Source: Mytilus trossulus (lineage: Eukaryota > Mollusca > Bivalvia > Mytilida > Mytilidae). Taken from it: a stretch of DNA of 64,000 nt. The DNA is taken from the NCBI RefSeq assembly GCF_036588685.1, contig NC_086378.1, forward strand, positions 14,673,578-14,737,577, in the 5' to 3' direction. This document shows positions 11,331 to 24,700 of this stretch, piece by piece (the first letter of the stretch is position 1; every line of letters starts with the position of its first letter). The translations under genes were made by a program, and so were the position numbers. A model generated the notes under the pieces. The model ran no database searches and was not told where the DNA came from. It was given only the letters and a program-made list of their open reading frames with translations.

Positions 11331-12365
11331 TAACAGAAAAGACACTTTGTACAGCTTGTCGATGGTCTGTGACCCGATGTATTAAATGCAAATAAGATAT
11401 ACAAGCACGTGTAATAGTATAATGAGAATGTTTCTAAAGTCTGTTTGATTTCATGTTGAATCATATTAATCATCGTTTTTACCTGAATCATTTGTTACAG
11501 GTCAAATTAGTCAACAAAATGGTTCCTCCCAATAACTCCATTGTTTCATTTCAAATGTTGACATACTTTTCCGTATCATAATAAAGATAGTAATAAATTA
11601 GTAATACTAATAACAAAACATACTTAGCAGGTAAGTCACCCATCTCCAGTTAAGGGACAAGAGGAATGAAGCATGTTTGAGAAGGGTAAAACATCAATCC
11701 GTCAGGTCACAAACATACTCCCCCCTGAAATATTAACCTTCTCATTACTCTTGTGAAGAGGAAGAGGTCTTTCTCCGTGCTTAGATCTCCGACAGGTTCA
11801 ACTGAACAAACTATTTTTGAGAGTGATTCCTTCTCTGCTAAAAACGCAGCCAAAATTAAACAATTCAGGTATGGTGAAATATTATTGTTTTTAATAAGCA
11901 AGCTATTAGGATTTTAACAAAGCTGGGTATGTGTTTTTTTTTAAATCCTGTCAATATGTTATTGTTCAATGAAATGTCATTATGTTATATTTCTATTATA
12001 AATTAAAAAATACGTTGAACCTTAAACGTCAAAAATATTTAATCAAGTAGTCGAATGAACCATTTGTGGATTTTTATAAATTCTATAGAACTTTTGGACT
12101 ATTTTAAATCTCGGTCTATTTCTGAAATTAATTCTGAGTACATTCTTTTGATTTTTCAACTCTGTATGCTAACATTGTCCGTGTGAAATTTTAAAATTGT
12201 TTGAATAAACATCGAACAAAAAAAATATGTGACGTATAAAACGTCAGGCAATCGAAATTGTTTCTTTTAAAATAGTAACACGATGATGACTGCTATACCC
12301 ACATTTTGACTATTTTACTTATTATGCCTGTTTAGTTTATGCATCATTGTAAATATAAAGAAATT
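11331..12365. other. Presumed upstream region of the STAND gene
   Basis: No coding exon is recognised. A non-coding first exon could end at 11868, where CAATTCAG is followed by GTATGG, but I have no support beyond the splice-like site. No promoter motif stands out. Confidence 0.25.
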
Positions 12366-12545
12366 TGATGAGAAAACCAGGTTTAATCCTTGAAAATGCC
12401 TGTACCAAGTCAGGAATATGGCAGTTTTTGACCATTCGTTTTGTATGTGTTTTGTAATTTGGTTTTACCATGTGATAAAGGACTTTCCAATTTGATTTTC
12501 GTCGGAGTTCAGTATTTTTGTGATTTTACCTTTTGTCATGTAAGA
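12366..12545 (+). repeat. Dispersed mussel-type repeat fragment
   Basis: CCTGTACCAAGTCAGGAATA, GATAAAGGACTTTCCAATTT and GGAGTTCAGTATTTTTGTGA match pieces at 20940-21060 and 23200-23420. Confidence 0.65.
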
Positions 12546-12630
12546 TTAGCATATTTACTCTGTATGACATACACTCATTAATCATCAGCCGTAAATATAC
12601 TACTGTTGAATTTATTTTCTTTTTTATTAG

Positions 12631-12716
12631 AGGAAACTTTGCCGGTGCATAGGTCTATCCCAAGACTCCGAAAACAATTAAGAACAAAGTCTGAAAAACG
12701 TTAAAAAAATTCCAGC
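12631..12716 (+). promoter_or_regulatory. 5' untranslated part of STAND gene exon 1
   Basis: A strong T-rich acceptor (TCTTTTTTATTAG) precedes 12631, suggesting an upstream non-coding exon. The 86 nt to the start codon contain no ATG. The start lies in good context (A at -3, G at +4). Confidence 0.5.
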
Positions 12717-12740
12717 ATGGGTTCCGGTGGAAGTAGAAAG
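12717..12740 (+). CDS. STAND gene exon 1: N-myristoylation start
   Basis: It encodes MGSGGSRK and ends at a consensus donor, AAAG|GTAAGT (phase 0). Gly2 and Ser6 fit the N-myristoyltransferase consensus, and the basic Arg-Lys pair would help membrane binding. The exon is only eight codons, so it rests on start context, donor and phase match to exon 2. Confidence 0.6.
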
Positions 12741-15700
12741 GTAAGTACAAACATCCATTGATGGGTAAAAATGTACAAAAACAAGAATAGGTTCGTAGAA
12801 AAGATATCACAGTCTATGGTTGTGTTGGAAAGCTTTGACTCAATGATAATAATAATACAGAAATCCAACAATCTTGCTTGTAGTCTGAGTGATGTAGTCA
12901 CTATAGTATCAGTTTATGTAAACATACCTAGTTCTCGGGTTCATTGTAGTCAACATCAATTTTATCCCTGTAACAGTGACCGCCTCCCCTATGCAGTAAG
13001 GTGAGCGTGATTTTGCTTTAGGTTCGAGAACACAGTTATTTCGTAGTGCATTTTTTTTTAGAGAAATCCTACTTTCTCAATACTATGTTTTAAAGTGTTT
13101 TGTACCACTTTTGAGACAAATTATAACAAAATTATAGAACACTTTTTAAATCGACTCTAACTCAAATTATGAACAATTGTATGTTAAGAGTTTCTTTAAA
13201 TCATTTTACAGCATCCGACGTGCTAATTTTAAAACTATTTTACTGGACCAGATCACTGCTTTACTTTAAAATTCATGAAACAATCATTTTTTTACAGTGT
13301 AATTTAATCCCCCTACTTGCGGTTTGAGTTACAGGTTAGACAATACTCGATGATGTTTTATGAAGATTTAAGCCCCAGGCGAAGCCGAGGGCTTGAATCT
13401 TCATAAAACATGACCGAGTATTGTCTGACCAATTTAGAACATATTCACACTATCTATTGACCTTACAAAACCATCCTTTCCCATTGTAATATTCAAACCT
13501 AAATAAGAGTTAACTTTTTATAATGAAATAAATATAAAACATAGGTGATGATCATTTCAATGAATAAATAAATTTGTGAAGGATAAATTGTATTTCTTCT
13601 TCTTCAGGTAAAATTTAATACTTATATATCTTTAGATTTTTTTTATTTTAAAAAGCAACACAATGCTATGAAAATCCCCTTTTTGAAATTTGATTTTTTT
13701 TTATAAATGTAAAACTCTCTGTAAGATTATTTCAATTCAGACCATTCAACATTAAATGCTTACTTTTTATTGATAAATTTAAATGTGTTTCTCCGAAAAC
13801 AATCCTTTGCTTTATATATCAGCAGTCTTGCATTGTGTATTTTTGAAAGAAAAAGAAAAGAATTCCCTCAAATGTAAGGTATGGAAATTAAATAAAAATC
13901 ATTTTATTTATCCTTACCAATTATTTTTTTGAGTATTCTATATATGTGTTTCATTAGCATGATTAGAAAATACCTGAAATTTTGCAAAAGTCATATTTTT
14001 ATATTTTAATCTTTGCCCATTCGTCTTAAATCAGTAGCATATTTTCCCAAGGAAAATGCCTTAGGGGATTGAACACTTCGTTAGTGCAACTATTAAGAGT
14101 TCACTTTGATAATTAACTGACAATGAAAAGTTATTCATGTATAGCATTTCATAGAGCATGGAAAACCATGTACTATGAAAATTAGAGGGCAAAAAACTGA
14201 TTTTTCATTGGACGAGAAGGGGTGAGTATGTTCTAAGCATAAAACATGAAGAAATACATTAAGAAGGGGCACAAAAAGTAACACACTGTCCACGCTAGGT
14301 ACTAAATACGTATTGTGTTTCCGGACCAGATAAGTGACGTGTTTGACTAAGTTTTCAGAATTTTGCTGTTTTTAGAATTAACTCAGTGGTATGATCGTTT
14401 AAAATTGAATGTTTCTAAGTGTTATCTTATAATTTGTACACTTATAATCCATTTTAATGCTATATCATTAGAATTTAACGAAACGTGACAAGATAGCATA
14501 TGTATTTAACAATAATTATCATAAGAATTTGTATATCTTTTCATTTTCGAGCTTGATGAAACTTCATTTATTTGAAACAAACCAACCTTGCATGCCAATC
14601 TGGTCATGACCTTTTATAGATGGTCAAATTTCATTATACATTGAAGCTGTTCGTTCCGCATATAATCACAAAATGCTGATCTTATTATTTCATTTATCAA
14701 GGTATTTATACATATCATATTAGTCGTAGTAAGGTTTTATTTCAACTAATATTGTCTTGCACTAGTGAAATCAAATGCTTTCTATATCGTCGATAAGTGC
14801 TTTGTTTCAAGTGTAGCTAGTTGTGTATTTGTATTTGCATGGTTCACCTCAAGATATTTGAGGGTGTTGTGCTTCCGTTTTTGAATTTAAGCATCACCCT
14901 TGGATTTCAAGTATCACTCTTGATTTTCTGGTAGAAAAGTTTATCTCATATAATCTCAAAACTCCAGGTTCATTTGTCAGGAAATTAAGAGTGATGCTTG
15001 AAATCCATACGGGGTACATTGTTATTAAGGATAATCTTGAAAGGCGATAATTTTAATTTTTGTACATACATTTATATTTTTCTTTGATGATCCCTGCCTG
15101 AAAAGAAACATCAAATCAGTTTCGTGTTTTGAATGTTTTAGGCTACACCAACCGTTTTAAAGGGATACAGACGAGAGATAAGCAATGTATCGTTGATGAA
15201 AGTAAAACAGAATAAGGTTGGAAGAATCGATGAAGGTGAAGTAGAGACACCATCTAATGCAACGTCAACCAACGCAAAAGTAACGGTGTCTTCTACCAGC
15301 AAGAAGCAAAATGATCTCTCAACTAGTTTAGAGGAGAAAACTGAAACTGTAGATATGGAAGCTTTAAAACCCGTAGTGGAGATGAATGAGGAAACAAAGG
15401 CGAAAGGGGAAACACAGGTGGAAGGGGATAAAAAGACGGAAGGGGATACACAGACGGTACACGATTCAGGTACAGTAATAGACCTTTTTATCTTTTCATT
15501 TGCTTTTCTTATCAATTGTCGTCCGTAGTCATCCTCGTCAATTTCTTTTACAATAATCTCCTCTGCAACTGAACTGGGACAAACTTGTTTCTAGTTTTCA
15601 AAATGTGTCTGATAACCGCGCTTGCCAATATGCCAGACATTGCTGAGAAAAGAACATAGGGGTAAAATGATCCGGTACATGTGGATTTACGTGGGAGGTT

Positions 15701-18700
15701 TAATGTAACTTCCATTATTATGTTTATCTCTGAGTCTGCGCCAAGTATAGATATATCGATAGTTTAACCACGGGAAGCATGTCGAAAATACGTAAAATGA
15801 TAGTCAAACAATAAAGCGATGTTTATTTTTAGTGCATGTTTTCCTGCGTTTCTTATTGTGTATTAAACTTGTCATTAAAATTGTTAAATGTTTCGGTGTA
15901 TTAAAGTTTTTCTTTCAGAACCAAATAACATTTCAAAGTCCAACTTTGTTCTTCTTTTTATATCAAATTTCCCCGCCCACTTGCGCTGTGCGGTTGTCAA
16001 AGTACTAACAAAGAGGGGTCTCGTGTATAAGGTCATTGCATATGGAAAAGTATCAGAAAAAAACCGTGAGACAATAATTCAGTAGCATGTATTTCGTATT
16101 CATGGAAACTTCAATTTAATCCCTTAGCTAGAAATGAATGACGCATGAATAGTGCTTGTAAATGTATTTCAAGGAAATGAACGTAAACATTGAAGGTGAA
16201 ACAAAGATAAATCATTCGATCGACTGATTCGATCAACAAAAAATATTGGTATACAGGTAAAAACGATGATTGACATATTTTTAATCTAAAAAATGAAATT
16301 AAACAGACATAGAAAAACCCAATTGTACGACTTTGATATCCATTTATATCTATATCTATGTTTATATCGCTAATATGGTCATCAGAAGTCGTTGGACGTC
16401 AACTCGATACGTTGATTAGATGTTGTATATACTAAAATACACACACAACAAAGCTACATAAAATTGAGCCTATGCCCGTTCAATTGTTTGTTTTAGTCTT
16501 TTTATAATTTGGATTAATGTTTTACATTGTTCTTTAGGAAATATGTGAATTTGCGTCAAATCAGTGAACTCGAATTTGACAGCTAGTACCACTTTAAGGC
16601 TTTATTTGAAATGAATTTGTATCAACAAGGGGACCAAAATCATTTTGAACAGTTTTGAATCAATGACAATTTAGTAAACGCTTGACATGTAAGTAATTAC
16701 CTTCTTTTTCTGTTTTACAGATTTCATTAAAACAATTTATTGTGCTACCTCGTCAGAGCGCCCATTACGCAATTTTGGAAAACTTGATTACGATGTAAAT
16801 GCATATCATGGAGGACGTACTGCACTGTACCTTGTCTCGACAACGTCTAATTATAACAATACACAATTGTCTTTGGTACGATCCGGATATGATGGTAATC
16901 ACGTACAAATTGAGCTCCTTTCAAAAATTGCCACATCAGTATCAACTGAAGATCAAACTTGGCACTATCAGGTAGACGAAGTAGGAATGCTTATTGCTCA
17001 TTGTTACTATAACAGTAATCACATCATGCTTTTAACAAACGACAGTAACTATGGCAATCTAAGGAATGGGGTGTTTGTAGAAATGCAGGATAGTAAGTCA
17101 ACAGTAGAGTTTCCTTTGAATGTCAATGGAGCGAGAGATGAACATGGAAGTGGAATTACATTGATACTTTGTAGTGGCGGAAAAGGAGACGATTCTATAA
17201 ATGCGTTGTATTTGATTCTCTCTGAGACAGAAGGGAACAAATTCAGCGCTAAAGCCATTTCTGGGGAGGATAAATACGAGTTTTCTGTTAATGAAGATGA
17301 CTGTCTTTGTGTAAGTGGACCAGCCGGAAGTCGATTTGGTTTATGGCATAATAGAGATAATTTAACAGGTACACCAACGGTAACGTCCCATCCTTTTGTC
17401 AGTCAGACGCAGTGCTTAGATGGAAACGAAGCCATTTTACTAATGGAAAACGTCACAGAACATGCTGCTATAGTAATCCTATGCTCAAACAGTAACGGTA
17501 TGGAAGATTCTACGGTTTCCAGTGTTTATCATTTAGTGATAAAAGATGGAAGTCTTGTTGCGTCAAATGCAATATCTGGTTGTCATGGTACCAATTACAA
17601 AAAATCGGACTTATGGACTTTCGAAGTTATTGGTGGTCGTTTGCTTGCTTCTGGACCTACTGGACCTTGTAGATATGGGGTTTTATCCAATATAATAGCA
17701 TCAAATGAAGAATTAAAGAAATCATGCAAACAAGATTTCTGTCTAGCAACAGGCGATTCGACGAAAACAAAGGGGGATATAGATGTGACAGTAGAGGAAA
17801 TAAAAGGGCATGTCAACAAACCTTCAGAGATTTGTATAATGTTAGACCATAAAATAATTCAACTTATTCCCATTAATGAACTTTCACAGCAAAATGGATC
17901 TTATTCATTTAAGTATATATGGAAAGAAGATGAGAGAGATGTAGGGCATTATCTGGTACGAGTATTTGCTACCAGGAAACATGTCAGAAGTATGTATATT
18001 TATAACTCCATTTATCAAAATGTCATTTGAGAATAATGAAAGTATTCTCAAATATTCTATGCCTAAGTTACGTAAAAACTATGTATGTTAAACAACTCAA
18101 TTTATCAAAATAAAATTTGAGAAATCTCAAATATTCTATTCCTAAGATACGTATGTATGTTTACAACTCAATTTATCAAAATCTCATTTTAGAATTCTCA
18201 AATATTTTATTCCTAAGATACGTATGTATGTTTACAACTCAATTTATCAAAATGTCATTTGAGAATTCTCAAATATTCTATTCCTTAGATACGTATGTAT
18301 ATTTACAACACAATTTATCAAAATGTCATTTGAGAATACTGAAAGTAATTCAAATATACTATGCGTAATCTACGCCTTTCAATAACTAATTTTTGTTTCA
18401 ATTCAGTCCTAGATTTTACATTTTTCCTTGTCTTTGTCCATAATGCCCGCGTCACACTGTCCCGATTTTTACGCCGATGTAAACACGATTATGGAAATTT
18501 TCAAAATCGGGACTGATCGTATCCGGATCGGGCTATTCGTTGTGCCATCTGTAACCAGCTTTAACCGTCGGTCACTTTTTCTAGCCTTCGAGGACAACTT
18601 CGGGAAGGGTTCTAAATTTTTTAACATGTTAAAAATTCCCGAAGGTGCGTCCGATGTTGAGGATTCCTATTGAGTTCGTATCACCATCCTCACCATCGTA

Positions 18701-21700
18701 ATAACACCGGGAATGCATCTTTGAACATCGTATTGTATTCGTGTTTCCATCGTTTCCATCGTTTCCATCGGATAGTTTTGACATTACGATGGCTAAACGA
18801 ATGAATCACGAAGCTACCCGAAGGTCTTACGATGGCAACACGACTTCGTGACGACCTCGTTATCCCGTCGTGTTGCCATCGAATAAAAGTACGAAGGCGA
18901 CAAGATGGAACTACTACGGCAATAAATCCAGCTTAATGTAAGTTAATTTTCGTGCTAAAATACATTTAAAGTGCCATGCGCGATATGCACTGGTCAGTCT
19001 TATACGACAGTTAAGAAAGACGTTCACAAAACATGGAGCTTATATCATATGATTCTATGAGAACAAGAAAGTCAACAGCGTTGTTTCTGTTAATTCAAAT
19101 GGAACAAGAAGAGCAGCTATTACAGGCTTAAGTTTTACTTTTACAAGTAAATTATTATTTTTGTCAATTTTTCATATCAAGTATACATAATGAAAATCAC
19201 CTCGTACACCAACACTGCAGGTACACGTATATAGGGAACAGACTTTTTCTTCATTATTCTGCTGATTTTTTATGTATCGTCTGAGTTGTTGTCACACGAA
19301 TGTTCACTGGGACAAATATGAACACTATATGTGTATACGACACATGCAGAAAATGGTTAATTGAATATGCATATTTGATACATAAACTATTTTTTTTACA
19401 AATCAACCTAAACATTCAGTAACTGGAAATACCTTTAGTATTGTCTTTAGAACCAGCAGTTCAAAAATGAGCAACCAATTTTTGTGTATTATGCTATTTG
19501 AAGGAGACAAAAACAAGTCCATTTGCATGACCGTGACCTTTAGCCTTGAACGTAAAAAATGTCAAATCATTACAAGGAGGAACAATATACCAAATGTGGT
19601 TAAAATCTTTTGAAGCATATTGGTTTTAGAGTGTCAACAAGGGTGATATTACCTTGTATTACAACTTATACCTTGACTTTTGAACTTTAAAGTCAATAGC
19701 GCTTAAGATATTCTTAACGAGTAACACCATATCAAGTTTTGAGCATTTCGGTATTAGAGTGTCCATAACATTTTTTTCTACACGCAACTTACATGTAGTA
19801 AGCGATGGGATAATAAACTAAGTCTTTTAGACATCGTATGGCCATCGCGCCATCATCGTAATCCGTCGTGTAGCCTTCGTAATCAATCGTGTAGCCTTCG
19901 TGATCCATCGTGTAGGCTTCAACTGAGATATGAAGCTTGAATACCCGTCTGCGGTTAACCTTCGCATGTCCATCTTTCGTAAATCATTTCGGCACAATCG
20001 TATAGACTTCGTTATTCATCGTACTTGCTTCGGTCACTTTTTTGGTATTTAAACGAGATCGGGGCCAACTTCGTACGAACTTACAATTTTCGCATTCGGG
20101 TGTCCATCGTATATAAAAATCGGGACAGTGTGACACGGGCATAAGGAATGTTAAATTTCAAAATGTACTCATGTCAGAGTAGAATGAAAAGTGATAAGAA
20201 TAAAAATAGCAGATATTACGGTTCTTGAAATATAATATTGTCAATTGAACATTCAAAGGGACAGAGAAGTCACTAGTTTCGGTACTTAAAATCAATAGAT
20301 TAATATGAATAAATACTGATTTTGTTATCTCTTAATTCTGTTATTTTACGATTTTTTTTAACAATATGATAATTTTATTCACCAACATTGCTTGTTAAAA
20401 TAAACCATTAAGATTCTAAAATTTTCTTGACGTACTCTGTTACAACCCAATGGCTACCCAGAGAATAATGAGCTGATTAGATTAATTGACATACATTTTG
20501 CTTACAAAACATTATGATAATAATACCAGAAAAAATATTCATTGGTTATATTCCTTTTAGTTGTAAGTAACATTGGACGTATTGTCTTATGTCAATTAAT
20601 ATTGGTATCTACTCTCTTGACAATTATATATAGACGTCCATGTTTTTTTGGTTTTCTGCTCAGATACATATATACATGATTATTTTTTTTTGTAGGTGGC
20701 GAGGATGTGTACATAGAACTTACAAATTCTCCCTATTCATTGATTAGACAGAAACCAGGAGTTATGTATGCCTTGAACGTCGCAAGCCCAGTTTACCAAG
20801 ACATGAATGGCATTGTATATTCAAGTGAATTTTCATTGTTTGCCAATTACGACTCGACTTTTGAAATGGGTGAGAAATCATGATCCACTTATACTTTCAG
20901 AATGTGTTTTATTATGACAAATTGATTATGATAGTTGTTGTCCATTTGTTTGATGTTTTTCATCATTTGATTTTGCCATTTGATAAGGGACTTTCCGTTT
21001 TTTTTTTATTTTCGTTCATTTTTGTTTTGTTTTGTTATTTTACTTTTTTATATATGTATGATCAGTTTCTACTTATAAAATCATATACGAAATGTGATCA
21101 TTGTTTAATCGAATTCGCCGATGCTTATGCCTATTTGTTTTCAAGTGTCGTTAATACCTGATACTATACGTATTCGAACGGCGTTGAAATGGTTATGCAT
21201 AAGATATAATATATTTACAAATCATAAACATCAGCGGCAGAATGCTGTAAAAAGACTCTGAGATATATCAATAGACATCATGTTGTGCCTATATCAAATT
21301 GTCTAATAAAAAATATATGACCAATGATAAATAAATCTTTACGCACTGTGACTATAGAAATTAAGGAGGCGTTATAATCAGTACCTATTTTGATGATTTA
21401 CAAGAAACAGTGTGTGTACATTACCTTCAAACAGCGGCACCAACAAGCAAATATAAAAAATACATTTTACGAACCATGATATAGATAAAGACAAATTTAA
21501 ACATTTATCAAAGATATAAGGTAATTTTCATATGAAAAACATATTTTAATAACTATTTGTTCTTCGTATTTTCCTAAAAAATTTTCCGACTCATTATACA
21601 TTATTCGATCTACTTTTTTTGCAAGGTACCCAATGCAAAGCTGCAGGATTGCCTAAGAATAGAGCAAATCTTCCTGCTTCTATATTAAAGACAGATGACG

Positions 21701-24700
21701 GCTTTCTATACTCTCGAGCAAGAAGAGCTGAACAATATAATGAGTTTGACCACAGGTTTACTTACAAGGTATTTCATGAATCAAAAAAGATACCAGTAGT
21801 TTTTGACCGCATTTTGTACGATATAAAATACAATGAATGAATAGCATTTGTTTGTATAAAATTGAGAAAAGAAATGGGAAATGTGTCAGAGCGACAACAA
21901 CCCGACCATACGGCAGACAACAGTGTTTTCTTACAATATGTGTATAAAAAACGAAAAAGGAATCTTACAACATCTTCATTTACAAGATTCGTATAATTAA
22001 ATAACGAGGAACTTGACAACAGGTTTACCTCAAAGATGTGTATGATAAAACAAAAAGGACTTTGACCACAGAATAGCTAACAATTTTGGTATATAAGAAA
22101 CGAACATTGGTCTGACCGCTGGTGTACTTACAAGATGTATTTGTAAATGGAGATTTTACCACTGCTTTACGTACAAGCTTTGTATGACAAAACGGATTTG
22201 GATACAGGTTTACTCACAAAATGGCATGATAAAATTAAGAAAGATTTGACCACAGATTTACTAACGAGCTTGTATAATAAATCAAAGAGAGATTTGACCG
22301 AGGGCTTACTAACAAGATGTGGATACTTACTCCAACAAAATAATTTGACCACAGTTTTATTTACAAGCCTGTTATACAAAAATAATTTGAAAATAGGTTT
22401 TCTCACAAGGTTTGCATAATAAAACAGTAACTTGACCACAGGTTTATTTACAAGGTTTGTATGATAAAACAAAGGTCACATTGACCACTGGTTTATATAC
22501 AAAATTGAGTAAGCAAAAAAGTGGTGTTTGAAAACGTTTTAACTTACAAAGTGTGTATAATCATGATTAAAAACAAAAAGAGATGTCAGCACATATTATC
22601 CATATTTTAGTACAAACAATTTCAAAAAATAACTTTTTTGGTTAAATTTCAACGACACTAACTTCAATAGTGGTAACAATAATTGTAAGAGCAGACCATA
22701 CTGACAAAGTCTCAGTTTTTACTAAAGGTATGAAAGAAAAAACAAAATGAATATATTGATTGTATGTAGATGGAATATGAACATTTTCCTATACTACTGA
22801 ACGTCATTTATTAAGAACTCTACATATTTTAACATTTTACTGAAAACTTCAGGTAGATGACTTACCAAATGGGACATTCAAACTTAGATTGCACCTGACA
22901 CAGCCAACGTTCCATTTAGAAGTAAATGGGAAAGATGTTAATGATGAAGTCAACCAGGTTAGTTAATCAGTTCGTTCAATAATACCTCTTAATTAATAGT
23001 TTTGTATCAACTTTTGTATCTGCTAAAGGCATGAATAAATATATATATACGCTTGCTTAAAGTCAGGAGCCTGTGGTTGTGTGTTGCTATTTGTTGTAAA
23101 CTACCTCTGTTTTACGTTATTTTTACATTTTTTACCTATAGCTATCATGTCTGTTTGTTTTGGTCATACACTATTGTCAATATAATGCAATTTTATGCGA
23201 CTGTCCTACAAATGAGAGGTTTAGTTAGCTATATAACCAAGTTTAATCCTTTATTTTCTTCATAAGAAAATGCGTGTACCCAGTCAGGAATATGACAGTT
23301 GTAATATATTCTTTTGATGTGTTTGAGCTCTTGAATTTGCCGATTGATAAAGGAGTTTCGTTTAAAATTTTCCTCAGAGTTCGTTTTTTTTTGGTGATTT
23401 TACTTTTGTTTGCATAACCTAGAAAATCTATAATTGATTGTGAAAGAGATTAGCAAAGACTTATTAAGTGTTCATAATTGATACTCAAATTAAATTTCAT
23501 GGTTTTCTATGTTCCTGATAACACCCTCATCTGCTTCATATTCAATACATTGTTAAACAACGAAAATTTGAAACTACTCTTCATTTGTTCGAAAAATTGA
23601 ATTTGATAACTCTACCTACTCCTATATTAAATTTGAAATGTTTCTAGAATCTTTAAAACAGTAACTACATTATTTTGATGGCATTTGGAATGTTTATAAT
23701 TATACAAAGTTAAGGCCAATTTAAGGTAGATAGGGTGTCGTCCTCCGTCTTAGATTTTGAAATACAAAAAAGTACCAGAGAACAAGCGGTCTAGATCTTT
23801 AAAATAATGTGCAAGTTTTGAGAGTAGAAGGTAATTCATGTGTAAAATTTTCATTTTGATATATGACATGTTTTATCATATTTAAGGTTGTTTTTTTACA
23901 ACAAGCAGAATAATTTTGTTGATTAAATTATTCCATGTTTGCCACATAAGGGGAGGCAACTCGAATGTTAGGGCAGATAATTTAGATAAAGTTACTTTTA
24001 CAAAAGAATGTGTTAGGAATTTACCTATTTTATAATGTAGCAAGAAAACGAGTCTTGTGACCACACTTTTTTCTTTTTCTTATCTGAAAGCATAATATTG
24101 GAACTATCTATTGATAATTTATCTCAAAATTCTATGGTATAGTTTTCGTTTTATGGCAGAAAAATCCATGCATAATCAATACAAAAACTGTCAATTTGGC
24201 ACAACCAGTAGCGTAAACAAAGCAGCCTCGTGAACCATTTTTTTCAAATTTAAAAAAAAAAACGCATGATATTAACTACTTTTCAGCAAATTATTACAAA
24301 ATTCTATGGATTATAGTTTAGACACGAGATCTATTTTAAGGGGAAAACTGTTTTAAATTAATCTTAAATTGTATCCAAAACTTTGCCAGTTAAACAAATA
24401 TTAAACCTTCAATGCATACTTTAATTATTTTTTTTATAATTACAGAAAATTAACGATAGTATGGAAGCAGCAGGGAACTTGAAAACCCTTACAGCTTATC
24501 ATGTCGACATTAACGTGGAGATAACAGAGAACTGTCTACTGATACAGAGTCGAAGCGGATCAGATGTCTATAAGAATTCCGGTAGGTGTCTCCAAAACTT
24601 AAATACATGATAAAATATGCAAACCGTATGGTACTAAGGGGTCATTCAAAGACTGACAAGTGTAACACAAAAGGAATGACATCAAAAACGTGGGTGCTCT

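Noticed and set aside
11707..11868. A coding first exon for the STAND gene ending at 11868
   Set aside because: Only a donor-like GTATGG supports it. The exon 1 start at 12717 has better context and no ATG in the 86 nt before it.
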